From the NCBI GenBank assembly GCA_030041515.1, contig JASHNS010000030.1, positions 1 to 64,000 on the forward strand: a DNA stretch of 64,000 nucleotides, in the 5' to 3' direction. The notes beneath the pieces are model-generated. The model was not told the DNA's origin and ran no database searches. It saw only the letters and a list, made by a program, of their open reading frames with translations. The position numbers and the translations under genes are program-made. The DNA is from Acidobacteriaceae bacterium (lineage in GTDB: Bacteria > Acidobacteriota > Terriglobia > Terriglobales > Acidobacteriaceae). This document shows, piece by piece, positions 50,978-60,358 of this stretch (its first letter is position 1; every line of letters starts with the position of its first letter).

Positions 50978-51602
50978 CTGCTGGACCCTCTATCAGGCAA
51001 TGACCCTCATCGGCGTCTGCCTCGTCGCGGGCACCGCCGGAGGCTGGCTGATCCGCAGCGGCTGGACGCCGAGCGCCTCAGCAGCGCAGACAGGCGATGC
51101 CGCGCTTCAACCTGCGCCCTTCCCTTCGCAACCTCTCGACCCCGCGCGGATGAAGACCGTGGCAGATGCGCAAGCGGCACCGCTTCTGAAGCAACTGCAG
51201 GCGGATCCGGGCAATGCCGACGTGCTGACAAGCCTCGGAAATCTCTACTACGACGCGCAGCAGTTTTCGGTGGCGGTGGATGACTACGCGCGCGCGCTCG
51301 AGGCGCATCCCTCTGACGCCGCGGTGCGGACTGATATGGCCACCGCCTACTGGTATCTGGGACAGACCGACCGCGCGCTGGCTGAGTTTGACAAAGCGCT
51401 CGTTTACCAGCCCAACTATCCCAACGCCCTGTTCAACCGTGGCGTGGTCCGCTGGCAGGGCAAAGGCGACAACGCAGGCGCATTGTCGGACTGGAGACAA
51501 CTCCTCGCAACCAATCCCGGCTACCAGGCCCGCGAGCAGGTGGAGAAGCTCATGGCCCGCGTGCAGAACGATGCCGGAGCAACAACTCAGACCTCACGCT
51601 AA
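50955..51602 (+). CDS. Membrane-anchored TPR protein 2
   Basis: A 215-residue paralogue of the preceding protein: N-terminal helix (MTLIGVCLVAGTAGGWLI), linker with DPARMKTVADAQAAPLLKQLQADPG, and TPR pairs ADVLTSLGNLYYDAQQ, SDAAVRTDMATAYWYLGQ and YPNALFNRGVVRWQGKGDN. Both proteins share the DxQAAPLxxxLxxDPxN motif before the first repeat. AGGAGG lies eight bases before the ATG. The tandem pair probably forms a complex, perhaps in cytochrome c maturation. Confidence 0.84.
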   Translation: MPKPRRNSCWTLYQAMTLIGVCLVAGTAGGWLIRSGWTPSASAAQTGDAALQPAPFPSQPLDPARMKTVADAQAAPLLKQLQADPGNADVLTSLGNLYYDAQQFSVAVDDYARALEAHPSDAAVRTDMATAYWYLGQTDRALAEFDKALVYQPNYPNALFNRGVVRWQGKGDNAGALSDWRQLLATNPGYQAREQVEKLMARVQNDAGATTQTSR

Positions 51603-51663
51603 GCAGACAGAATCGGGGGTTGCTGTTCTATCGTGGCTGCATGGCAACCAGCACTGAAGCCTG

Positions 51664-54600
51664 CTACTGCGCAAACTGGACCCAGTTGTCGCGTTCCGGC
51701 CGGTCTGCGGCGGGAATGGGGATCCCGGAAGAGGCCTGCCGTGCGCTGAAGTTAATGCGCTGCAGCTTTTCCAGAACCGCCGGATCCACCTGGCATGTGA
51801 AACGCAATGTTTGGTCGCTGCTGCCCGAAGCCAGGCATTGGCCGTTGGGCGAAAACGCAAGCGCAAGCACACCGCCCGAGTGCACGTTGATGACCGGAAG
51901 CGGAACCTGCGCCACGACGTGCCACAAAATAATCTTGGAATCAGCGGTGCCATACGCCAGTCTGCGATTGTCCGGAGAAAACGCGATGGCGTTGATGGCA
52001 GCGTTGGCCATTGGCGGCGAAGGAGGGTAATAAATCTGATTCGGGTTCGTGGGGGTTCCGGTCGTATCGACCAGAGAGCCCTTCACGGGGTCGCCCTGCA
52101 CGCAGGTCCAGTTATCCGTCGACCACACCGCCACGTCGTAGGAGCGCGTGCCAGCGGCAATCCAGTGGCCGTCTGGAGAGAACCTCACGGCCGAGCACTG
52201 TCCCTGCAGTCCCCCGGAAGGATGATCGGCGGAAGCATACTCGGTGCCGTTGAGGTTCTTCGTCAGCCTGAGGGAACTCGCATTCACGCCTGCCTTCCAC
52301 AGGCTGGCAGGCAGGCTCCACACCTGCACCGTATTCTGCGATCCGCAGACCGCCATCCGCCGGCTGTTCGCCGAAAAGGCAAGCGCTGTCAGGGAAAAGT
52401 TTTTCGTATAGCCGCTGAAGCCAAGATCCCCAAAGGGCACGCTTGTCCACTTGTCCTTCGATTGGGCCGGGTTCCAAAAGATCAACATGGCTTTCGACTG
52501 ACCGGAGTTCGACTGATTCAAGCCTGCAACCAGGGTCCCGTCCTCTAAGAATGCCAGCGCCTGGACAGCATTGTGCAGGTTTGAACCGTCGCTGCAATCC
52601 TGCCGCTGCGCCGGATCGAGTCGCAACTCGGGTGGCATCGCGAGCGGCACAGGAACGGGGGACCCTCCGCTCATATCCCATAGCTCCACCGTCCCGCAGT
52701 AGCCGTTCTTGTCGTTCTCAGCCGCAGCCAGATATTTTCCGGACCAGGCCAGGGCCACGCCGGTCGCGCGGCTTCCGGCAATCAGAAGCGGATCGCCAAC
52801 CGGTTTCTCCGGATACAACCACTGCCCTGTGACTGGATCGATGGGAGGCGCAATGATCTTCTTCGTATTCGGATCGATCACCGGACCCGCCTGCAACGCT
52901 TTGTATTGCGCTGCATCCTCCGGACTCATGGCGACCCGCTCGATGAAGATGGTCGCGGCCCGCTCACTATCCTTCTCCTCAAGGTTGAGGTTGTTTTGCT
53001 GCGTCACGCCGACGATGCCCGCAATCTGCTCCCCGCTCGGCGAGTAGGCCAGAGCCTGCACCGAACCGCAGGTACGGAGAAATGCCGACTGCGATGCCCA
53101 GGCTGCGTCGATCCTCGCGTTGAGTCGCTTCCCTCCGCATACCACCGACACCTGAGGCGGAAGGTCAGCGCCCGGTTTGGAGCCGGGATTCAATGCACCA
53201 TCCGGCTGTGGCTGCCTGGCCCAGAAGTACACGCGGCCATCCGTTGTGCCGCTGATGCTGTCGGCCCCGCCGGAAACGATCAGGCGCTGATGAGGCGTGA
53301 TCGCCGCTGCATAGACCACGGACTTGGCGCCGCGCAACATTTCGCTCGAGCGGTACCCCTGCAGGATTCTGCTGTCATGCTCGTCCTGCAGGAGCTTCCA
53401 CACCAGCACCGTTCCGTCGCTTCCGGTGGTGAGCAGCAGCGTGCCGTCGCGCGAAAACGTGAGGGAGGTCACCAGACCCTGACCCGTCTGAAGGAAGGTG
53501 CTGAACGTCCAGGTGTTATTTTTCTGGCGATCGGCTCGCACTATGCGGCCATCGCGAGTGCCCAGCAGAATCAGATTGTCGAGCCCATTCGGATACCACG
53601 CCACAGACATCAGGCCCGAGACATCCGCCACGACGGGACTGCGGCAGTCTCCCGAGGGTCGTCCGGCATCGGAGATGGGCACGGTACAGAAGTGCCCGTC
53701 GCCAAACGCCATGGCCAGAGTGTGTCCTTTGGGCGAGAACGCCGCGGCGTTCATACCTTTGGTCGTCGTGGCGGATGCATCGATGGTTCCGGCGAGCTGC
53801 ACCTGCCCGCCGGGAAGGATATTCCACAGTTCGGCGGTATTGTCCTCGCTGGTACTGGCAAACTCACGGCTGTGGTTTCGGAAAGCTACCATATCGACGG
53901 CTTTGGTGTGTCTGGTGGGAACCTGGACAATCTGCGGAGATTCCGAACAGAGCGACGCTGTAGTCCACAGATAAACGGTGCCGGCGGTGTCGGTGGCATG
54001 GGTGACCGGGTTCCACGTCCCGGCCGAGATCGCAAGCCAGGCATTGTCCGGCGAAAACGCGACGGAGAGGACGCCGGGAAGATTCCAGGGCTTCAGTTTC
54101 AGCCGCGCCATCTCGCCGGCCGACAGGTCCTGCTGCGGTGACGCGAGCGCCAACTGATGATTCAGGTATCCGTCGAGATTTCGATTGACGCTCCACCCTG
54201 GCTCGTCCGTTGCCATCATGTAGTGGTAGCTCGGCTCGCCCATGCGTGTGGCCTGGGCGCCGATTACGCCCAGTGCGCAGGCCAGTTCCGGGTGACCCGC
54301 GCTCGAACCATTGAATCCACGGATATTGAAGATCCGCACCGTCGAATCTGCGCTTCCCGTCGCCAGCCATGCGCCATCCGGTGAAATGGCGACGCTGCGA
54401 ACCTCGTCTCGGTGACCCATGTAGTAATACGCGCCATCGCCAAAGAGGCGCGCCCGCAGGTAATCCCATTCAAACCGTGCCTCTACCTTGTGGTCCAGAT
54501 TCAGGAGGGTGTAGAGCGCCCGATACCGCAGAATGTACGGCATCAGATGCTTTGTGAGAAAGGCCGACTTGTCGATCTGTTTTTCCAGCCAGTGCGGCCG

Positions 54601-55959
54601 GTTCCGCACCATGCCCTGGGCTTCGCGGATGGCCTCGACACCCGTAGCGTAATCTCCGCTGTCGAACGACTGCTGCACCTGAATGACATGCGCGGAATAA
54701 TTCTGGAACGCGACCTTCTGTTCGTACACCTGGTTCCAGAGAACCAGGCCGGCGATGACGATAAGGACCAGGCCGGCCAGTCCCACCGTTCGGAGCACGC
54801 CTTTGCGGTACGCCTCGCGCTGCCGGCGCAGCTCGGCATCGGGCATGTTGTTGCGAATCCAGCGCTCGTCAAACACATTGTCATAAATCCGGTTGCGCAC
54901 CACCAGACGGTCGTCGCGCACAGCCACCAGACCGGCAAGCCGCAGAATGTCAATCAGGGGGTTGTTATCGTCGGCTGCCACCTGCCTGCCGCGGTGGATG
55001 AGCCTGTACAGATCCAGAAGACCCGAGAGTTCTCCCTCGCCGCGTTTGCGCAGGATGCGCTCGCGGACGAAGAGCAGATTGTCGTCGCTCTCTCGTGCGC
55101 GCGCTGAAAGAAAAAGCTCGTCGCAGATCCGGTCCACGTCTCTCGGCGTCGTGACTTTGGGATCAGCGGCCACGGCTGCGCTCAGTCGCTGCGTGAGGTA
55201 AGGATGTCCGTTGGTCCACCACAGGATGCGCCGAAGCAGTTTGAATCCGAGCAGCGGCTCGCGGCCGAGGCCGTGAATCAGTGGCTCGGCTTCCTGCTCC
55301 GTGAAATCGGTGAGCACCACCCGATTGCCGATGTTGAACGGCGTTGTGGAAACGTTACGGATCAGGTCGGCGGGCGTGGCCACGCCGATCAGGCAAAACG
55401 TCAGCCGGTTCAGCTCCGGGTCTTCGGTGCGGTTGTTGTACACCTGACGGATGCCCGCGAAAAACTCGTCCGTGGCAAAGGGCAGCCCGCGAACCGCGTC
55501 GATCTCATCCAGAAAAATCACGATGTTGCCGGGCACCGACGGAAGAATGATCTTGCGCAGAGCCGTCATCCAGCGCTGCATCGGCCCCATGCGCTGAACC
55601 GCGGCGTCGTCCCCGGTCCAGAAATCATCCAGTGCGTCTTCCAGGCGAAATTCCCGACCAAGCTGAACGAGAAGACCGTCATACCACTGTTCAGCGGAGA
55701 GGTTCATTCCGACTTTGGTCAGGTCGAGGACGGCCACGCGCCGGGCCGCTTTTCGCAGACGAATGGCGGTCCTTACCATCAGAGACGACTTGCCCACCTG
55801 ACGCGAGGTGAGGACGTAACAGAATTGCCCGTCCATCAGATGGGTGAACAGATCGGTGTCAGCTTTGCGCTCGACATAGCTGGGGGCGTTGGCGGGCAGC
55901 GTCCCGCCCACCGTGAAGAAACTGCGCCGAGTCTCCTGTGGTATCTCTACTGTGCTCAT
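51664..55959 (-). CDS. Membrane-anchored AAA NTPase with WD40 propellers
   Basis: A 1431-residue protein. Residues about 20-370 form an AAA-like NTPase of the type with R-Q-x-G-K-S (Pfam AAA_35-like): Walker A TSRQVGKSSLM, Walker B NIVIFLDEIDAV, then GIRQVYNNRTEDPELNRLTF and a winged-helix-like region. One transmembrane helix follows (GLAGLVLIVIAGLVLW, about 395-412), then a helical linker (about 420-510) and a WD40 region to the end, with units such as VRSVAISPDGAWLATGSADSTVRIF, CSAVRFSPDGHWIAAGTRSYDVAVW and VLALAFSPNGQCLASGSSDQTLRF. The length would allow two or more propellers. The NTPase is paralogous to that of the TIR protein encoded three bases upstream, so they likely work together. 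Confidence 0.88.
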   Translation of the reverse strand: MSTVEIPQETRRSFFTVGGTLPANAPSYVERKADTDLFTHLMDGQFCYVLTSRQVGKSSLMVRTAIRLRKAARRVAVLDLTKVGMNLSAEQWYDGLLVQLGREFRLEDALDDFWTGDDAAVQRMGPMQRWMTALRKIILPSVPGNIVIFLDEIDAVRGLPFATDEFFAGIRQVYNNRTEDPELNRLTFCLIGVATPADLIRNVSTTPFNIGNRVVLTDFTEQEAEPLIHGLGREPLLGFKLLRRILWWTNGHPYLTQRLSAAVAADPKVTTPRDVDRICDELFLSARARESDDNLLFVRERILRKRGEGELSGLLDLYRLIHRGRQVAADDNNPLIDILRLAGLVAVRDDRLVVRNRIYDNVFDERWIRNNMPDAELRRQREAYRKGVLRTVGLAGLVLIVIAGLVLWNQVYEQKVAFQNYSAHVIQVQQSFDSGDYATGVEAIREAQGMVRNRPHWLEKQIDKSAFLTKHLMPYILRYRALYTLLNLDHKVEARFEWDYLRARLFGDGAYYYMGHRDEVRSVAISPDGAWLATGSADSTVRIFNIRGFNGSSAGHPELACALGVIGAQATRMGEPSYHYMMATDEPGWSVNRNLDGYLNHQLALASPQQDLSAGEMARLKLKPWNLPGVLSVAFSPDNAWLAISAGTWNPVTHATDTAGTVYLWTTASLCSESPQIVQVPTRHTKAVDMVAFRNHSREFASTSEDNTAELWNILPGGQVQLAGTIDASATTTKGMNAAAFSPKGHTLAMAFGDGHFCTVPISDAGRPSGDCRSPVVADVSGLMSVAWYPNGLDNLILLGTRDGRIVRADRQKNNTWTFSTFLQTGQGLVTSLTFSRDGTLLLTTGSDGTVLVWKLLQDEHDSRILQGYRSSEMLRGAKSVVYAAAITPHQRLIVSGGADSISGTTDGRVYFWARQPQPDGALNPGSKPGADLPPQVSVVCGGKRLNARIDAAWASQSAFLRTCGSVQALAYSPSGEQIAGIVGVTQQNNLNLEEKDSERAATIFIERVAMSPEDAAQYKALQAGPVIDPNTKKIIAPPIDPVTGQWLYPEKPVGDPLLIAGSRATGVALAWSGKYLAAAENDKNGYCGTVELWDMSGGSPVPVPLAMPPELRLDPAQRQDCSDGSNLHNAVQALAFLEDGTLVAGLNQSNSGQSKAMLIFWNPAQSKDKWTSVPFGDLGFSGYTKNFSLTALAFSANSRRMAVCGSQNTVQVWSLPASLWKAGVNASSLRLTKNLNGTEYASADHPSGGLQGQCSAVRFSPDGHWIAAGTRSYDVAVWSTDNWTCVQGDPVKGSLVDTTGTPTNPNQIYYPPSPPMANAAINAIAFSPDNRRLAYGTADSKIILWHVVAQVPLPVINVHSGGVLALAFSPNGQCLASGSSDQTLRFTCQVDPAVLEKLQRINFSARQASSGIPIPAADRPERDNWVQFAQ

Positions 55960-55962
55960 GGG

Positions 55963-58032
55963 TTAGCTCAGGTGCCGCGCCAGGTAGGTAGCGTATATGC
56001 CGCAACGAAAACGTGCATCCTGCGGTGAGGTCCCCGTAACCAGGCCGCCGCTTCGCAGCCGATAAAAACTGGCCTGATCGGGAACGGGCTTTCCCTGCAC
56101 CATGCCGCGCACAGCAGCGAGCAGCGTTGGGTCGGGAGCCAGCATGACCAGGATGCGGCGCAGGTGATCGCCGAACGGGCCTTCGTCCGTCGCCCCGGCC
56201 TCCAGTTGCTCGAGGGTCAGCCCATGCGCCGTCATCTCTGAAAAAGCACGGCGCGCGAGGTAGGGCTGGCCGTTGAAGAGCGCAAAGAACCGCTTCAGTT
56301 CCTCTGGTGAGCGCAGCGGATCCTGATAAAGATGGTTCAGCTGCTCGACCTGCTCCGGATTGAAATCCTGGAGTTCCAGTTTTGTCCCCACATTGAAGGG
56401 TGACTGGTTTTGGTCTGTGATGAACAGATGAGCTTCTGTGGCGTAGACAATCGCCAGCGTCAGGCGAGTCCAGGGACCGTCCGGATTCAGCGATCGATCG
56501 TTATACCAGGTTCGAAAAAGACCGAAGACTTCGCTGGCCCACGGGCACGTGAACAGACGGTCTACCTCATCCATCGCAAAAATCAGGTGGCCCTCGGTTT
56601 TGGCCAGCACCTCGTCCAGAACATAGCCCTCGAAATTCACGCTTGCTCCGCGCCGTGGGCGCCAGACTTCGTCTGGATAGCGATCGAGGCGCAACTTATC
56701 CGCGATCATGGCGCCGAGTGCCTTATAAAAGCTCGTGATGTCGGCGAGATCCTCTCGGTTAAACTTTTGGTAATCCAGGGTCGCAACCCTCGCTCCGCCT
56801 TTGCGTGCCTGTCTCAATCCCCGCGCCAGCAGCGAAGTCTTGCCCATTTGCCGTGCGCCCTTGAGCAGCACAATGCTGTCCTGCCTCTGCAGTGCGGCAT
56901 AAAATTCCTGATCTGCCGCCCGGACAATGTAATACGGCGATTCCGGTGAATTGTCCTGAGCCTCGGGTACTGCAGGGAGCTGTGGCTGCGGCTTTTTGTC
57001 CTCCAGGCTGTCCAGCACCTGGTTCAGAACCTGCTCGTCGTCGCCCGGCGTGCGCCACAGCGCATACTGGAGCCGGCCGAGAATGCTCAGAAAGGGCTCC
57101 CCAAGCGCGCTTTCGAAGTTCACCCGCACGGGCAGGATCCGCGGCCTGCCGATCTTCTGACCGGCAGCCTCCCAGGCGATCTTCACCTCCCCTTCCAGCA
57201 TCTCGCTCTGCACCGCGGCCGCCGAAAGGATCGGGATGACCGCGTCGGCCTCGCGCACCTGCCGCTCGATCTCCGTCGCCCATTCCACTCCAATATGCAG
57301 ATGGCGGTCGATGAATACATCGTGCCCGGCGGCGCGCAGGCCGTTCTCCAGAAGCGCTAACACATGATCGTCCGGGTGTGCATTCCGCTTGTACAGCAGC
57401 GCCACTCGCAGGGACTTCACAGGCGGGCGGACCTTCGGGCTGGCCGCCACGGGCGGTGCCACCACCGTGGGTGCAACTGGCGCGGCAAATACGTGGCTCG
57501 GTTGCGGCACCGGCAGCGATGCGGTCAGCGCGCGTCCGCGCTCCTCCCAGGCGCTGCGCGGTCCCGGCGCCGTTCCTGTGATCCCGCAATAGATCTCCCA
57601 GAACCGGGCATCCGGCTGTGGGTCGTCGGGAAACCACTCCAGTTGGTTCAGAGTACAAAAATACGGTCCCAGTTCCTTCGTTCCGGCGGCTTCCCGCAGC
57701 ACCACCACACGCCGGGCCGCTCGCTGATCTCCAACCAGCGAAACCTCGAATTGAATGAAATCGCGGTCCTTCTGCAGCCAGCGCGAGGTCACGATGAAGA
57801 GAGCGGCATCGGCTCTGGAGATCGCGTCAGCGATTTTCTCCTGAATTCTGTCAGCGATGGAGATTTGCTCTTCGTCCAGCCAGACATCGAAGTTCGCCGC
57901 CCGCAGCCTGGTTGCCAACTCGCGAACAAAGTCGGCGTTCTCCGGCGGCTGATGCGAATAGCTGATAAAGACCATCTGCTGCTTTGCGGACGACGTTGCC
58001 TGCGCTGGCTGGGGTGAGTGTGCGGTGTCCAT
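55963..58032 (-). CDS. Double-TIR AAA NTPase
   Basis: A 689-residue protein. TIR domain 1 (about 20-150) shows MVFISYSHQPPENADFVREL, FDVWLDEEQI, AALFIVTSRWL and FIQFEVSL. TIR-like domain 2 (about 210-335) shows LRVALLYKRN, HDVFIDRHLHIGVEW, ADAVIPILSAAAVQSEMLEGEV. Each keeps a glutamate at the usual NADase/partner position (QFEV, EGEV). An AAA domain of the same family as the downstream gene follows (about 385-600): Walker A GARQMGKTSLLARG, Walker B HLIFAMDEVDRL, and FGLFRTWYNDRS. I infer ligand- or NTP-gated signalling through TIR assembly or NAD cleavage; defence and developmental roles are both possible. No transmembrane segment is evident. Confidence 0.88.
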   Translation of the reverse strand: MDTAHSPQPAQATSSAKQQMVFISYSHQPPENADFVRELATRLRAANFDVWLDEEQISIADRIQEKIADAISRADAALFIVTSRWLQKDRDFIQFEVSLVGDQRAARRVVVLREAAGTKELGPYFCTLNQLEWFPDDPQPDARFWEIYCGITGTAPGPRSAWEERGRALTASLPVPQPSHVFAAPVAPTVVAPPVAASPKVRPPVKSLRVALLYKRNAHPDDHVLALLENGLRAAGHDVFIDRHLHIGVEWATEIERQVREADAVIPILSAAAVQSEMLEGEVKIAWEAAGQKIGRPRILPVRVNFESALGEPFLSILGRLQYALWRTPGDDEQVLNQVLDSLEDKKPQPQLPAVPEAQDNSPESPYYIVRAADQEFYAALQRQDSIVLLKGARQMGKTSLLARGLRQARKGGARVATLDYQKFNREDLADITSFYKALGAMIADKLRLDRYPDEVWRPRRGASVNFEGYVLDEVLAKTEGHLIFAMDEVDRLFTCPWASEVFGLFRTWYNDRSLNPDGPWTRLTLAIVYATEAHLFITDQNQSPFNVGTKLELQDFNPEQVEQLNHLYQDPLRSPEELKRFFALFNGQPYLARRAFSEMTAHGLTLEQLEAGATDEGPFGDHLRRILVMLAPDPTLLAAVRGMVQGKPVPDQASFYRLRSGGLVTGTSPQDARFRCGIYATYLARHLS

Positions 58033-58326
58033 GGTTCGGTTCTCGGGGGGAGGAAAGCTGGATCCTCCGGCGTTATTCCGTTTTGTTCAGTTCTCTCCAC
58101 TGCCGCACGGTCCCGCGCAAAGCCTATCGCTTTCGGCAGCGGACGTGAGCTGGCAACCTGGAGCGTCCGGGGAGCAGCTTGCACTGCACTGCTCTTGCTG
58201 CGCGGGAACCATCATTCCGGCCTGAATTTCAACCAACTGTACAACCAAACGGCGCGCCGGTAAATAACTGTTTTGGATAACCCGGCAGGCGACGCGATAG
58301 TCTGAAAAGAGGGTGAGGAATCTGGG

Positions 58327-59490
58327 ATGAAGGCGATGGATCGGCGAAAATTCCTGCGGGGCGCGGCGGTTGCTCCGGTTGCGGCTCAGGAGTGGTGGCT
58401 CGGGCACGGACGCGCGGCCAGACAGCAGCTGTTACTGGTGGGAACGCAGACGCTGAAAGGTACCAGCAAGGGAATTTACGCCTGGCACTGGGATGCGGAG
58501 AGAGGAGATCTGCGACTGGCCGGGCTGGCCGCCGCAAGCGACAACCCCACCTTCCTCGCGCTCGCTCCTGACGCGAAGCATCTGTATGCCGCCAATGAGC
58601 TTTCGGAATTCGAAGGACAGAAAAGCGGCGCCGTCAGCGCTTTCGAAGTGGATGTGGCTGCCGCACAGCTGAAGGCGATCAACCAGGTATCCGCACTGGG
58701 CGCAGGCACCTGCAACGTGACGGTGGATCACACCGGACAGTCCGCCTTCTGCGCGAATTACAACGGCGGCAGCGCCAGCTCATTCTACCTGAACCCCACC
58801 GGGCAAATCAGCGACGCCGTTTCGCACTTTCAGTACGAAGGACATGGTCCGAATCTGCAGCGGCAGGAAATGCCGCATGCCCATCGCGTCACCGTGTCCC
58901 CCGATAACAGGTTCCTGCTCGTGAACGACCTTGGCCTGGACTGCATTCACATCTACCATCTGGATCCCCAGACGGCCAGGCTGACGCCCAGCGATCCCGC
59001 CATGTGGAAGGCGGCACCGGGATCGGGGCCGCGGGCGCTGCGCTTCCATCCCAACGGCCGAATTGCCTACTGCGTTTGCGAAATGGCTTCGACTGTGGAT
59101 GTGCTGGACTGGGATGCGCAGCACGGAACCTTCCGCCAAATCCAGACCGTCAGCCTGATTCCCGCGGATTATCATGGGCCGACCCGCGGCTGCGACATCG
59201 TCCTCGACCACGCCGGCCACTTCGCCTATGCGGCTAACCGCGATTACAACTGCCTGGTCAGTTTCACGGTGGATCACAAGAGCGGCAAGCTTACCATGCT
59301 CGACCGCGGTTCCTGCGGCGGGAAGATTCCACGGCATCTCGCGCTCGATCCGACGGAAAGATGGCTGCTGGTCGCCAATGAGGACTCGGACAACATCGCC
59401 GTTTTCTCCCGGGACGAGAAGACCGGAAAACTCGGCGGATCGGCAAAGACGTTCCCCCAGGCCAGGCCACAGTGCCTGGTCTTCGCCTAG
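58327..59490 (+). CDS. Exported lactonase-family seven-bladed propeller (Pgl/YbhE type)
   Basis: A 387-residue protein with a twin-arginine-like start (MDRRKFLRGAAVAPVAAQ). A lactonase/cycloisomerase-type propeller follows: NPTFLALAPDAKHLYAANEL, PHAHRVTVSPDNRFLLVNDLGLD, GSGPRALRFHPNGRIAYCVCEM and RHLALDPTERWLLVANEDSDN. Cytoplasmic relatives hydrolyse 6-phosphogluconolactone; an exported copy more likely acts on another sugar lactone. GAGGAA supports the ATG at 58327. It converges on the PagL-like gene with six bases between stops. Confidence 0.88.
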   Translation: MKAMDRRKFLRGAAVAPVAAQEWWLGHGRAARQQLLLVGTQTLKGTSKGIYAWHWDAERGDLRLAGLAAASDNPTFLALAPDAKHLYAANELSEFEGQKSGAVSAFEVDVAAAQLKAINQVSALGAGTCNVTVDHTGQSAFCANYNGGSASSFYLNPTGQISDAVSHFQYEGHGPNLQRQEMPHAHRVTVSPDNRFLLVNDLGLDCIHIYHLDPQTARLTPSDPAMWKAAPGSGPRALRFHPNGRIAYCVCEMASTVDVLDWDAQHGTFRQIQTVSLIPADYHGPTRGCDIVLDHAGHFAYAANRDYNCLVSFTVDHKSGKLTMLDRGSCGGKIPRHLALDPTERWLLVANEDSDNIAVFSRDEKTGKLGGSAKTFPQARPQCLVFA

Positions 59491-59496
59491 GCGCAT

Positions 59497-60261
59497 TCAA
59501 TTCACCAGGGGTTTCGCTTTTCCAATGCGGATATTGAAGCCCACCATGGAGCCCAGGCAATTGATGCCGTAATCGTAGTATTTGGGCTGGGAGAGGTAGA
59601 AGTTGGAGATGTGCTGGTAGCTGGCCCCGGCCTCGACGCTGAAACGCGGGTTGAAGTCGTACCGTATCCCGCCGCCATTCATCAGGGTAAAGGTCAGATC
59701 CTGCCCCTGAGCGTAGAGCACGCCGTCCGGCCCCTTCGCGTTGATGTTCCCCACCCCGCCGTGCGCATCAAAGTACGGAACCAGTCTCCAGTTCGGGCGA
59801 ACGAAATTCCTGCGTATTCCAAAAAGAAACGCAAAATAGCGTGTCTCCGGTCCGCGAGCGACGTCCACATAGCTTCCGCTGAAGGTGTAGTCCGTCGTGC
59901 CGCGGAGGATTTTCGGCCAATCGATGTTATCGATCGTCCAGCGTACTGAAAGAATATTGGGCTCGAGGGTGTAATGCAGCGGCCAGGTCGTATATGTGCT
60001 GCCCGTTGCGAAGTTGTAGACGAAGGGGATATTCATGGGTTCCCATCCCGCCTCAAATGAGAACTCGAGCTTATTCCGGTAAAAAACATTCCGGTTGTAG
60101 TCGCCCGGCGTGTTAAAGAAGAAGAAGTTGTGGATGGGGTGGCTGGTAGCTTCCTGGCTGGCTGCGGAACGGAGGAATACGGCCATAAAAAGTAAGGCGA
60201 ACACGTATCTCGAGCGCACTCGCAGCGGAACTCCCGTCCGAATTGGTTTTCCAGCACGCAC
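59497..60261 (-). CDS. Outer-membrane PagL-like lipid A deacylase
   Basis: A 254-residue exported protein with signal-like segment FALLFMAVFLRSAASQ and amphipathic strands of a small outer-membrane barrel. Near the C-terminus ASYQHISNFYLSQ carries H-x-S, the catalytic pair of PagL, as part of an H-x-S-N motif. The family removes the 3-O acyl chain of lipid A and so modifies LPS. The acidic third residue is not obvious: the segment after H-I-S-N is YLSQPKYYDYGIN, so the Asp there may serve, or this may be an inactive or differently specific relative. The GTG start lacks a good ribosome-binding site. Confidence 0.72.
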   Translation of the reverse strand: MRAGKPIRTGVPLRVRSRYVFALLFMAVFLRSAASQEATSHPIHNFFFFNTPGDYNRNVFYRNKLEFSFEAGWEPMNIPFVYNFATGSTYTTWPLHYTLEPNILSVRWTIDNIDWPKILRGTTDYTFSGSYVDVARGPETRYFAFLFGIRRNFVRPNWRLVPYFDAHGGVGNINAKGPDGVLYAQGQDLTFTLMNGGGIRYDFNPRFSVEAGASYQHISNFYLSQPKYYDYGINCLGSMVGFNIRIGKAKPLVN

Positions 60262-60358
60262 CGTGGAAGGTCAGGGCGCCAGGCATTGAGAACGGTATTC
60301 CCGGAAGCGGGTTATCCGATAGCACGGCAAAAACCCTCGGCCGCCGGTTGGCAACGTC

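Noticed and set aside
52906-54141. 411-codon plus-strand open frame inside the AAA-WD40 gene
   Set aside because: It opposes clear WD40 repeats and has no recognisable domain or ribosome-binding site.
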